This document shows, one piece after another, positions 1-8,111 of a stretch of DNA of 33,176 bases. The position numbers were made by a program, and so were the translations under genes. Under the pieces are notes generated by a model that saw nothing but the letters and a program-made list of their open reading frames with translations, made no database searches and was not told the origin of the DNA. How positions within the stretch are numbered: the first letter of the stretch is position 1; each line of letters starts with the position of its first letter. Source of the DNA: Clostridia bacterium (GTDB lineage Bacteria; Bacillota; Clostridia; Oscillospirales; CAG-272); assembly GCA_017412045.1 (NCBI GenBank), contig JAFQOX010000105.1:107120-140295 (forward strand), read 5' to 3'.

Positions 1-677
1 GACTGGACGCGCATCAAAGAGATATGAGCCTTTCTCCAAAGGACAAGCCGATCTCTCTCGGTTCCATATTTTATACCTTGAAATCGCCGAAATCGGATAA
101 CGATGCCGTTCCTCCCGATCTATCTGCTAAAATTCTCACGGCAATCTTGCACGGTACGCCGTATCCGGAATATCTGTTGCAAACCGTTGTTCGGCGCGCG
201 AAAATCGATAAAGATGATGCAAAAAAGAAATTTTATGCAATCAGTTCAACAAGGGCGAGAATGATAAAAGCTTGTCTGATCCGATCTGATTATTATAAAG
301 GAGATGAATATATGTTGGATTCTACCAAACAAACCCCGGCTTTCCGTTGCGGAAGATTGTTTGCCGTGCTTGAGAAAATTCAAAAAGAAGCACTCGGAGA
401 TCTCAATGCAACAATCAAAGACAAATTTTTTGCTTCCGCTTGCAGTACACCTGATTTGGTATTTACCAGATTGCTTAAGCTTGCGCAACCGCACCTTGCA
501 AAGCTTGAAGAAGGGAGAACCGTTTATTACGATAAGCTTTTGCAGGAAATTTTAATGGAAATTGAAGCATTTCCAAAAGCGCTTTCCTTACAGAAGCAAG
601 GCGATTTTATTCTCGGATATTATCAGCAAAAGCAAAAATTATATGAAAAAAGAACAGACGGAGGAGAAGAATCATGA
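1..677 (+). CDS. cas8c: Cas8c (Csd1), C-terminal part, cut by the left window edge
   Basis: Large subunit of the type I-C Cascade surveillance complex, which in this family takes part in PAM recognition and target binding. The frame is open from base 3, and 224 residues up to the TGA at 675-677 are visible; the 5' end lies outside the window. The ATG at 24 is internal, because the frame continues upstream of it. Recognition rests on the characteristic Csd1 C-terminal block, with GRLFAVLEKIQKEA followed by LNATIKDKFFASACSTPDLVF and a Leu/Lys-rich helix. The stop overlaps the cas7c start as ATGA, the usual translational coupling in this operon. In standard I-C loci cas3 and cas5c lie upstream, so they are expected just left of the window. 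Family assignment is secure. Confidence 0.93.
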   Translation, partial: LDAHQRDMSLSPKDKPISLGSIFYTLKSPKSDNDAVPPDLSAKILTAILHGTPYPEYLLQTVVRRAKIDKDDAKKKFYAISSTRARMIKACLIRSDYYKGDEYMLDSTKQTPAFRCGRLFAVLEKIQKEALGDLNATIKDKFFASACSTPDLVFTRLLKLAQPHLAKLEEGRTVYYDKLLQEILMEIEAFPKALSLQKQGDFILGYYQQKQKLYEKRTDGGEES

Positions 678-1531
678 AACAATTGGAAAACAGATACGAA
701 TTTGTCATGCTTTTTGACGTGGAGAACGGAAATCCAAACGGCGATCCCGACGCGGGAAATATGCCCCGTGTTGACGCAGAAACGGGACACGGTATCGTGA
801 CGGACGTTTGCCTCAAAAGAAAAATCCGCAATTACGTCGACAGCGTTTACGAAGGACAGGCTACATATAATATTTTGATCAAAACGGATAAATCTCTCAA
901 TCGTAAATTTACGGAAGCTTACGAAGCTTGCGGTTTGAAAACGAAGGAAAAAGGAAAAAACGCTTCCTCGGTTTCTGCTGCAAGAGAATATATTTGTAAA
1001 AATTATTATGACGTACGCGCGTTTGGCGCAGTTATGAGCACGGGCGACGATCCGTGTGGCATTGTCCGCGGACCGATCCAGATCAACTTTGCGAGAAGCC
1101 TTGATCCCGTTTTGCCGCAAGAAATCACGATTACCCGTCAAGCGGTCACCAAAGAAAGCGATATGGAGAAAAAAGAAACGGAAATGGGCAAAAAGACCTT
1201 CATTCCCTATGGCTTGTACCGCGCGGAAGGTTACGTTTCCGCCTTGCTTGCGCAAAAAACAAACTTTACGGAAGAAGATTTAGAAATTCTTTGGAATTCC
1301 ATCATCAATATGTTTGAAATTGATCACAGCGCAGCAAGAGGTAAGCTTTGTATGAGAAAGCTGATCGTTTTCAAGCACGCATCCTTGCTTGGTAACGCGC
1401 CTTCTCACATTCTTTTTGATAAAATCATCGTTGAGAAAAAGGCAGACGTAGAGGTAGCCCGCAAATTCTCCGACTATACGGTAACAATAGAAGAAATGCC
1501 GGAAGGTGTTGAAATCATTGAAAAGCTTTGA
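674..1531 (+). CDS. cas7c: Cas7c (Csd2), Cascade backbone subunit
   Basis: 285 aa. It forms the repeated backbone of the type I-C Cascade complex and holds the crRNA spacer; the fold is RRM-like. The N-terminus YEFVMLFDVENGNPNGDPDA followed by MPRVD is the conserved opening of Csd2, and the central DVRAFGAVMSTG stretch is also typical of Cas7. The length is normal for the family. The ATG at 674 overlaps the cas8c stop by four bases and has a purine-rich Shine-Dalgarno (GGAGGAG, about 659-665) at good spacing, so the start is well supported. The downstream cas4 frame begins before this gene ends. Confidence 0.96.
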   Translation: MKQLENRYEFVMLFDVENGNPNGDPDAGNMPRVDAETGHGIVTDVCLKRKIRNYVDSVYEGQATYNILIKTDKSLNRKFTEAYEACGLKTKEKGKNASSVSAAREYICKNYYDVRAFGAVMSTGDDPCGIVRGPIQINFARSLDPVLPQEITITRQAVTKESDMEKKETEMGKKTFIPYGLYRAEGYVSALLAQKTNFTEEDLEILWNSIINMFEIDHSAARGKLCMRKLIVFKHASLLGNAPSHILFDKIIVEKKADVEVARKFSDYTVTIEEMPEGVEIIEKL

Positions 1532-2138
1532 TGATGCCGTCGATCTTCGTTCGATTCAGCAATATTTATATTGTCCGCATCGGTTCGGATTGATGGAGAA
1601 TGACTGCTCCTGGGCAGAAAATGCTTTCGTGAGTCGGGGGAACCTGGCTCACGAAAGAGTGACCGAGGGGAAAATTACGTCTGCGCGCGGAACGGTACAG
1701 GAACGCTCCGTTCGGGTTTTCCATGACGAATGGGGACTCTTCGGCGTTTTGGATTGTCTGGAATTAAAAAAAGATAAAAACGGGGTAGCGATTTTTGCGC
1801 ATGACGGAAAATATGCGGTCAGCATTGTAGAATATAAAGTATCGGCTCCGAAAAACGGAAAAATACGGATAGAAGACCGTATGCAGCTTTTGGGGCAGAA
1901 GATATGCGTAGATTCTCTTTTTTCCTGCCATGCAGAGACTTATTTTTATTATCACGATACGCGCCGAAGGGAAAAAATCGAATTTTCGGAAGACGACTAT
2001 GCATTTTTGAAAAAGACGTTGGAAGAGATTCGTGAAGTCAAGCGTAACGGTTTGATTCCGCCAATTCGAAAAGATCAATATTGTTCAGGCTGTTCCATGA
2101 AGGATATTTGTTTACCGGGCAAAAGGAGTCGGACATGA
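1506..2138 (+). CDS. cas4: Cas4, RecB-family nuclease with Fe-S cluster cysteines
   Basis: About 206-210 aa. Cas4 works with Cas1-Cas2 in adaptation, trimming prespacers and helping select PAM-bearing ends. Visible motifs (GTG-start numbering) are Cys23 in LYCPHRFGL, His49 in NLAHE, Asp83 in GVLDCLEL, the EYK pair Glu109/Lys111, Gln127/Gln131, and Cys193, Cys196 and Cys202 in YCSGCSMKDIC. Together these are a complete RecB nuclease core plus the four Fe-S ligands. The start is uncertain: GTG 1506 and TTG 1518 are both possible, overlapping cas7c by 26 or 14 bases, and GGAAGG at 1501-1506 could serve the TTG. The stop overlaps the cas1 ATG (ATGA at 2135-2138). Confidence 0.94.
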   Translation: MLKSLKSFDDAVDLRSIQQYLYCPHRFGLMENDCSWAENAFVSRGNLAHERVTEGKITSARGTVQERSVRVFHDEWGLFGVLDCLELKKDKNGVAIFAHDGKYAVSIVEYKVSAPKNGKIRIEDRMQLLGQKICVDSLFSCHAETYFYYHDTRRREKIEFSEDDYAFLKKTLEEIREVKRNGLIPPIRKDQYCSGCSMKDICLPGKRSRT

Positions 2139-3163
2139 GAAAACTTTTGAATACGTTATATATTACCAAAGAAAACGGCTATCTTTCTTTGGACGGGGAA
2201 AATCTCGTATTGACCATAGAGGGAAAAGAAGCGATCAGACTGCCCTTTTCCAACGTGGAAAGTATTGTTTGCATGAATTATCTCGGTTGCAGCCCTGCGT
2301 TGATGGGAAAATGTGCCGAGGAACAAGTCGGCTTATGCTTCGTGTCTCCGCACGGAAGGTTTTTGGCAAGAGTAACGGGAGAAATCAAGGGAAACGTCTT
2401 GCTTCGTTACAATCAAATCAAATTGATCGAAACGAAAGATCAACAATCAGAGATCGTTCGGGCAATTTTAATTGCAAAATTGAAAAATACGAAAAATTTG
2501 ATTTTGAGAAGCCGAAGGGATAATCCGGAGATTGACGAGGATGGATTTATTTCTCATACGCTCGAAATTCTGCAAAATAATATCGAAAAAATAAAAAAGG
2601 AATCGGATCCGGACGTTCTGCGCGGCATAGAAGGCCAAAGCGCGAAAGCATATTTTGAAATTTTTAACCGTTTAATTACGAAGCAAAAAGAGTCTTTTTC
2701 TATGATTGACCGCACGAAGCGTCCGCCTCTTGATCGGGTCAACGCGATGCTGTCTTTCCTTTATACCGTTTGTACAAACGATATTGCGTCCGCTTTGGAA
2801 TGTGTCGGATTGGATCCTTATATCGGTGTTTTTCACACGTTGCGTCCGGGCAGAGTTTCTTTGGCTTGCGATATCATGGAGGAATTTCGCGCGATGATCG
2901 AAAGGCTCGTGATTTCCTTAATCAATTTGAGAACGGTTCAGGATGATGATTTTGAAATACAGATCAGCGGCGCCGTCTTGCTGAATGAAAACGGCAGAAA
3001 AAAAGTAATTACCGCTTGGCAAAATAAGAAAAAAGAAATCATCGTACATCCTTATTTGAAAGAAAAAGTTGCTGTCGGTTTGTTTCCATACGTACAAGCG
3101 AATTTAATGGCAAAATATATCCGAGGCGAAATTTCCGAATATCCCGCTCTGATTTGGGGGTGA
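2135..3163 (+). CDS. cas1: Cas1, CRISPR integrase
   Basis: 342 aa. Metal-dependent integrase that joins new spacers to the leader-proximal repeat as a Cas1-Cas2 complex. Start chosen at ATG 2135, which overlaps the cas4 stop as ATGA and follows an AAAGGAG Shine-Dalgarno at about 2122-2128; the frame is open further upstream but only within cas4. Residues matching the Cas1 active site are Glu166 (RGIEGQSAKAYF), His234 (GVFHTLRPGR) and Glu249 or Glu250 (ACDIMEEFR). The N-terminal beta-rich part (MRKLLNTLYITKENGYLSL) is typical of Cas1 from I-C loci. The length is normal and no damage is visible, so adaptation could be functional. Confidence 0.96.
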   Translation: MRKLLNTLYITKENGYLSLDGENLVLTIEGKEAIRLPFSNVESIVCMNYLGCSPALMGKCAEEQVGLCFVSPHGRFLARVTGEIKGNVLLRYNQIKLIETKDQQSEIVRAILIAKLKNTKNLILRSRRDNPEIDEDGFISHTLEILQNNIEKIKKESDPDVLRGIEGQSAKAYFEIFNRLITKQKESFSMIDRTKRPPLDRVNAMLSFLYTVCTNDIASALECVGLDPYIGVFHTLRPGRVSLACDIMEEFRAMIERLVISLINLRTVQDDDFEIQISGAVLLNENGRKKVITAWQNKKKEIIVHPYLKEKVAVGLFPYVQANLMAKYIRGEISEYPALIWG

Positions 3164-3169
3164 CCGTTT

Positions 3170-3460
3170 ATGTTTGTGATCATTGCCTATGATGTCAATA
3201 CGTCTTCTGAAGGTGGCAAAAAAAGACTCCGAAAAGTAGCGAAAGAATGTGTCAATTACGGACAGCGCGTACAAAATTCTGTTTTTGAAATCAATTTGGA
3301 TTACGGCAGATTTATTTTGTTAAAGGACAGACTCCTGAATTTGATTGATGAAGAGAAAGATAGCTTGCGCTTTTATTATCTTGGAGATAAGTGGGAAAAA
3401 CGTATTGAACATTTTGGCGCAAAAGAAGGATATGACAGTGAAGGCGTGCTGATTATATAG
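3170..3460 (+). CDS. cas2: Cas2, adaptation complex subunit
   Basis: 96 aa ferredoxin-like protein that forms the central dimer of the Cas1-Cas2 integrase. The opening MFVIIAYDVNT with the conserved Asp after the first strand, then RLRKVAKECVNYGQRVQNSVFE, is the standard Cas2 signature. It starts six bases after the cas1 stop and is the last gene of the cas operon. The array leader begins directly after its stop. The length is normal for the family. Confidence 0.96.
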   Translation: MFVIIAYDVNTSSEGGKKRLRKVAKECVNYGQRVQNSVFEINLDYGRFILLKDRLLNLIDEEKDSLRFYYLGDKWEKRIEHFGAKEGYDSEGVLII

Positions 3461-3605
3461 CGCGAACTCCAAGTGATGCCGAAACGCCGTTCGGTTCGCG
3501 GTTGTTTTTGAAGAATATTGAACCGTATATTAACAAAAAGTCAATTTGACTTTTTATAAATGTCCACTTCTTGTGAGGATGCGTCCTATTTACACAAAAT
3601 ATAGG
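3461..3605 (+). promoter_or_regulatory. CRISPR leader between cas2 and the array
   Basis: A 145-bp AT-rich, gene-free stretch upstream of repeat 1. A possible sigma-A promoter for the array is TTGTTT (3502-3507), an 18-bp gap and TATATT (3526-3531). A perfect 10-bp inverted repeat around a single central base occupies 3535-3555 (AAAAAGTCAA then TTGACTTTTT). A short inverted repeat GCGAAC (3462-3467) / GTTCGC (3494-3499) just after cas2 could be a weak terminator. Orientation is supported by repeat polarity (ATTGAAA at the 3' end) and by the degenerate repeat at the far end. The promoter call is tentative; the leader call is firm. Confidence 0.75.
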
Positions 3606-6376
3606 GTCGCACCTCGCAAGAGGTGCGTGGATTGAAATCCGCATAAGATTTCGCGGTATTCAGCATGGTTTTCGTCGCACCTCGCAAGAGGTGCGTGGAT
3701 TGAAATTGCGTGAATTGGGCTCTCTGCGCCCGGCTACGCGTCGCACCTCGCAAGAGGTGCGTGGATTGAAATAAAATTATGGGTATCGATTTCGATATCG
3801 AGTATGTCGCACCTCGCAAGAGGTGCGTGGATTGAAATCGCTAACATTAGATTTACTGTTAGTTTTACAGTGTCGCACCTCGCAAGAGGTGCGTGGATTG
3901 AAATTTGCATAGAACAGATAACCTTTATTTTTGCAGATGTCGCACCTCGCAAGAGGTGCGTGGATTGAAATTGCAAAAAATCCGAAAACATTTCAATAGA
4001 CCCGGTCGCACCTCGCAAGAGGTGCGTGGATTGAAATTTCTTCTTTCGCGGGATTTCGTCGAATTTCGCACGTCGCACCTCGCAAGAGGTGCGTGGATTG
4101 AAATGACTTCGGCATTGATACGGATGCAGAGGAAGAAGTCGCACCTCGCAAGAGGTGCGTGGATTGAAATTGGAGGAAGTAGAATGAGTAAAGGATATTC
4201 TGGGTCGCACCTCGCAAGAGGTGCGTGGATTGAAATCAAGGTTTTCCGCAAGAGGCATCAACGGCTGAACGTCGCACCTCGCAAGAGGTGCGTGGATTGA
4301 AATTTTCCCTATTTATTGTGGAAAAACATCAAGGACGTCGCACCTCGCAAGAGGTGCGTGGATTGAAATAGCTTTAGCAGATTCAAGCATCCTATAGCTA
4401 TCGGTCGCACCTCGCAAGAGGTGCGTGGATTGAAATGTTTGCGATGAAGCAACGGTGGAATTGCAGACTGTCGCACCTCGCAAGAGGTGCGTGGATTGAA
4501 ATATGAGCCTTTTTTTTTCGGTGACCATTGGACGGAGTCGCACCTCGCAAGAGGTGCGTGGATTGAAATTTTGAGATTGTATTGAACATCGTAAAGAACG
4601 GCGGGTCGCACCTCGCAAGAGGTGCGTGGATTGAAATGCCGAAAGTGATTTCAAACGCAAGCGCGGATTCAGTCGCACCTCGCAAGAGGTGCGTGGATTG
4701 AAATGTATCGAGATCTTGCAATTGACAACAGCGCAGAGTCGCACCTCGCAAGAGGTGCGTGGATTGAAATACCGACGGCGTTCTATTATCAAAGAAGTGA
4801 AAAGGTCGCACCTCGCAAGAGGTGCGTGGATTGAAATCCATTTCGGAAAGCCCGTCAAGATCAATTCCGCGTCGCACCTCGCAAGAGGTGCGTGGATTGA
4901 AATTTTTTTAGTCCACAAATGTTTTCCTTCGTTCATCGTCGCACCTCGCAAGAGGTGCGTGGATTGAAATCCGGTCGGCGTTGGGGTTTATGCGTTATAC
5001 TGTTGTCGCACCTCGCAAGAGGTGCGTGGATTGAAATTTTTGCCAAAACCTATCGACTGCAATTTTGTACAGTCGCACCTCGCAAGAGGTGCGTGGATTG
5101 AAATAAATTAAAAGTTCCAATGTCAAAACTCGCTCAAGTCGCACCTCGCAAGAGGTGCGTGGATTGAAATGACAAGGTTTTGGGTGATATTGACGAGGTA
5201 ATGGTCGCACCTCGCAAGAGGTGCGTGGATTGAAATTGACGAGGCAAACGAGCGTTTACAGGACTATGGCTGGTCGCACCTCGCAAGAGGTGCGTGGATT
5301 GAAATGTCCTGCACCGCCCACGATTTTCCGCCGCCGCGGTCGCACCTCGCAAGAGGTGCGTGGATTGAAATCCTTCGGTTCCGCCGCCCGTCACCCCCCG
5401 CGGCGTCGCACCTCGCAAGAGGTGCGTGGATTGAAATTGGCACGATGACGGTCAGACCTGCGCCCCACGAAGGTCGCACCTCGCAAGAGGTGCGTGGATT
5501 GAAATGCAAGCTCGCGCCTCTCCGCGACTGCTCCGCTTGGTCGCACCTCGCAAGAGGTGCGTGGATTGAAATGAAATAAGCGTGAGACGCGCCGCCGGGA
5601 TTGCAGGTCGCACCTCGCAAGAGGTGCGTGGATTGAAATGCTCAGATCGCGGAGGCTGAAGAGCGGGCGGAGGTCGCACCTCGCAAGAGGTGCGTGGATT
5701 GAAATGCAAGACTAAAAGAACAAGACAAAAAGACCTATGTCGCACCTCGCAAGAGGTGCGTGGATTGAAATGTTCCATCATATTCGCCCAACGCTCTGCG
5801 TATCTGTCGCACCTCGCAAGAGGTGCGTGGATTGAAATTGGAAAGGGTGGCGCGGATTCCGCGCACAAGATAGTCGCACCTCGCAAGAGGTGCGTGGATT
5901 GAAATTGCGTGAGAATTGGGTTCTGATCTCTGCGCCCGGGTCGCACCTCGCAAGAGGTGCGTGGATTGAAATCGTTCTAAAATTTGAGGATACAGGAGAA
6001 AAAGAAAATGTCGCACCTCGCAAGAGGTGCGTGGATTGAAATGGCGCGGGATTTGGCGCGCCGATGGTGCGGACGGGTCGCACCTCGCAAGAGGTGCGTG
6101 GATTGAAATTGGCGCGATGTTGATCAAGATCGCGCCCTGCGTGTCGCACCTCGCAAGAGGTGCGTGGATTGAAATCGCTTCAGGACCCCCGCACCATCGG
6201 CGCCCATGGTCGCACCTCGCAAGAGGTGCGTGGATTGAAATGGCATCGAACGTCTCCAGATAAATACCGCAGGCGGTCGCACCTCGCAAGAGGTGCGTGG
6301 ATTGAAATATGATGGGCTTGATTACTATGCAATCCCATGCACTGTCGCACCTCGCAAGAGGTGTGAGAACTGAGAT
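3606..6376 (+). CRISPR. Type I-C CRISPR array, 42 repeats and 41 spacers
   Basis: Repeats of 33 bp begin at 3606, 3674, 3740, 3806 and so on to 6344; I counted 42, with spacers of about 33-37 bp (mean period about 66.8). Each repeat has a perfect 8-bp stem, CGCACCTC and GAGGTGCG, around a GCAA (GNRA-type) loop, followed by TGGATTGAAAT, which would give the usual ATTGAAAN 5' handle of I-C crRNAs after Cas5c cleavage. Repeats 1-41 look identical. Repeat 42 (6344-6376) keeps the stem but is altered in the tail, marking the leader-distal, oldest end. The size and intact adaptation genes suggest an active locus. Targets cannot be identified from the window alone. Confidence 0.98.
6344..6376 (+). 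repeat. Degenerate terminal CRISPR repeat
   Basis: The first 20 bases match the consensus repeat, but the last 13 read TGAGAACTGAGAT instead of CGTGGATTGAAAT. Decay of the leader-distal repeat is common and fixes array polarity. The hairpin is retained, so this copy could act as a weak transcript end, although no T-tract follows. Confidence 0.9.
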
Positions 6377-6423
6377 AACATAAAAATTCATAGGAAAATA
6401 TATTTCATTTGAGGACATTTTGT

Positions 6424-6957
6424 ATGAAAACAAAAAAAGTGACCGTACTGCCTTATGACAGCGCGTGGAACTCTGCTTTTGAAACAATTAAAAAGGAAAT
6501 TGAAGGCGCAATCGGTGGATTGATTGTCGGCATTGAGCACGTCGGAAGCACCTCTGTTGAGGGGATGTCTGCCAAGCCATGTATTGATATGGACGTGATT
6601 ATAGAGGATTACTCGGTATTTGAGGCGGTCGTCAGCGGTCTTGGTGCGATCGGATACGTTCACGAGGGCGATCTCGGTATAAAACACAGAGAAGCCTTCC
6701 AATATTCGGGGAAGGAGCATCTGCAAACGCATCATCTATACGTATGTCCGCAATATTCGGAAGAATTGAAACGCCATATCACTTTCAGAGATTTTCTCCG
6801 AAGTAATGCCGCCGCGGTTCGGAAGTATAGCTTGGTAAAAGAAAAAGCAGCGGCGCTGTTTCCCGACGATATTGACCAATATATGAAATACAAAGCGCCA
6901 TGTATTGAAGAACTGTATCAAATGTGCGGCTTGATCGGATTGGAGAATGCGCAATGA
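6424..6957 (+). CDS. GrpB/UPF0157 family protein (nucleotidyltransferase fold)
   Basis: 177 aa. The GrpB family has a nucleotidyltransferase-like fold and no well-established reaction; some members are fused to dephospho-CoA kinase, others stand alone. Signature motifs are present: VLPYDSAWNSAF at the N-terminus, IEHVGSTSVEGMSAKPCIDMDV (Gly-Ser plus Asp pair of the nucleotidyltransferase core), and THHLYVCPQ with RDFLRSN downstream. Start chosen at ATG 6424, preceded by GAGGA (6411-6415) at 8-base spacing; an upstream in-frame TTG at 6409 has no such site. It lies 47 bp after the last CRISPR repeat and overlaps the next gene by ATGA at 6954, so it is probably the first gene of a four-gene unit. 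Confidence 0.88.
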   Translation: MKTKKVTVLPYDSAWNSAFETIKKEIEGAIGGLIVGIEHVGSTSVEGMSAKPCIDMDVIIEDYSVFEAVVSGLGAIGYVHEGDLGIKHREAFQYSGKEHLQTHHLYVCPQYSEELKRHITFRDFLRSNAAAVRKYSLVKEKAAALFPDDIDQYMKYKAPCIEELYQMCGLIGLENAQ

Positions 6958-7553
6958 AAATATACGATATTTCACAAGAAGTTTTCAGCTGTCAGGTATA
7001 TCCCGGTGATCCTGCGCCGAAAAAAAGAGTTCTGAATTCCATGGAAAAGGGCGATTTGTATCATCTGACGTCATTCAGTATGTGCGCGCATAACGGTACG
7101 CATATAGACGCGCCCTTTCATTTTCTAAAAGACGGAAAATCTGTGGATGCGATATGCTTGGAAGCATTTGTTGGCCCTGCTTACGTGGCGGAGCATCGGG
7201 GTATCGTTTCCTATGACGATGCCGTAAAAATCATTGAAAAAGCGAAAGTGCAAAATGCGGAAGCAGCAAAGAGAATTCTGATCAAGGGTGTCGCAGAGGT
7301 TTCTGAGGGTGCGGCGAAAGCGTTTGCTTGCGCAGGATTATTGCTTTTGGGAAATGAATCTCAAACCGTAGGCCCGGAGAATGCACCAATGGCAGTCCAT
7401 CGGTTGCTTTTGGGCGCGGACGTGATTCTGCTGGAAGGCATCCGTTTGGCAGAGGTTCCGGAGGGAGTTTATTTTTTAAATGCCGCGCCGTTGAATTTGT
7501 CCGGATCGGACGGTTCTCCGTGCAGAGCTTTATTGATTGCCACCGATATGTAA
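6954..7553 (+). CDS. Cyclase / kynurenine-formamidase-like metal hydrolase
   Basis: 199 aa. Member of the cyclase family (Pfam Cyclase), metal-dependent amidohydrolases that include bacterial arylformamidase and isatin hydrolase. The metal site motif HNGTHIDAPFHFL is intact and sits at the expected distance from the N-terminal YDISQEVF segment. A conserved mid-protein segment (LLLGNESQTVGPENAP) and a C-terminal LLEGIRLAEVPEGVYFLNAAPL block also fit. Start ATG 6954 overlaps the GrpB stop and follows a GGAG at about 6942. The substrate cannot be deduced, because no tryptophan-degradation neighbours are present. Confidence 0.87.
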   Translation: MKIYDISQEVFSCQVYPGDPAPKKRVLNSMEKGDLYHLTSFSMCAHNGTHIDAPFHFLKDGKSVDAICLEAFVGPAYVAEHRGIVSYDDAVKIIEKAKVQNAEAAKRILIKGVAEVSEGAAKAFACAGLLLLGNESQTVGPENAPMAVHRLLLGADVILLEGIRLAEVPEGVYFLNAAPLNLSGSDGSPCRALLIATDM

Positions 7554-7579
7554 AAATGCAAATTGCAAGGAGAAAAACG

Positions 7580-8098
7580 GTGATTATTCTGATTACAGGC
7601 GCATCGCACACAGGAAAAACGTTGCTCGCGCAAAAATTACTTGAAATATATAAATATCCGTATCTTTCAATGGATCTTTTGAAAATGGGCTTGATTCGCA
7701 GTGGGAATACGCAGCTTACACCGATGAGTGACGATCGGGATCTGACAGCATATTTATGGCCTATTGTCCGTGAAATGGTGAAAACTGCGATCGAAAACAA
7801 GCAGAATCTGATTGTGGAAGGTTGCTACGTTCCTTTTGACTGGAAAAAGGACTTTGCACCCGAATATCTGGAACACATCCGATATTATTGCCTGATTATG
7901 AGCGCGGACTATATCAAGAACCATTTTGACGATATCAAGCACTATGCAAATGTCATCGAAAACCGTTTAGATGACGAGTGGTTTACAATGGAAAACGCGT
8001 TGACAGATCATGCGGAGATTCTGAAAAACGCGCGAAAGAATAAGGTAAACTATATCTTGATTGAAGATCATTATGAGATCAATATTGACTTGTTATAA
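7580..8098 (+). CDS. Small P-loop kinase-like protein
   Basis: 172 aa from the preferred GTG start. The N-terminus MIILITGASHTGKTLLAQKL contains a Walker A motif GASHTGKT typical of small nucleoside or metabolite kinases and zeta-toxin-like ATPases. A DLLKMGLIRSG segment and the later IENKQNLIVEGCYVPF strand match the layout of P-loop kinases that act on small molecules. Start: AAGGAG at about 7567-7572 sits 7 bases before GTG 7580, better than upstream in-frame ATGs that overlap the cyclase gene. The substrate is unknown. It lies 26 bp after the cyclase and 13 bp before the HipA-like gene, so the four genes are probably cotranscribed. Confidence 0.78.
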   Translation: MIILITGASHTGKTLLAQKLLEIYKYPYLSMDLLKMGLIRSGNTQLTPMSDDRDLTAYLWPIVREMVKTAIENKQNLIVEGCYVPFDWKKDFAPEYLEHIRYYCLIMSADYIKNHFDDIKHYANVIENRLDDEWFTMENALTDHAEILKNARKNKVNYILIEDHYEINIDLL

Positions 8099-8111
8099 CG
8101 AGGTGGAGGAA

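Noticed and set aside
3606..6376. Possible self-targeting spacers against genes in this window
   Set aside because: By eye no spacer matched the flanking genes; a proper search would be needed to exclude it.
3586..6487. Many overlapping open frames across the CRISPR array on both strands, encoding repeated peptides such as SHLARGAWIEI and ISIHAPLARCD
   Set aside because: These are translations of the 33-bp repeat with spacers between; they have no ribosome binding sites and are a known annotation artefact.
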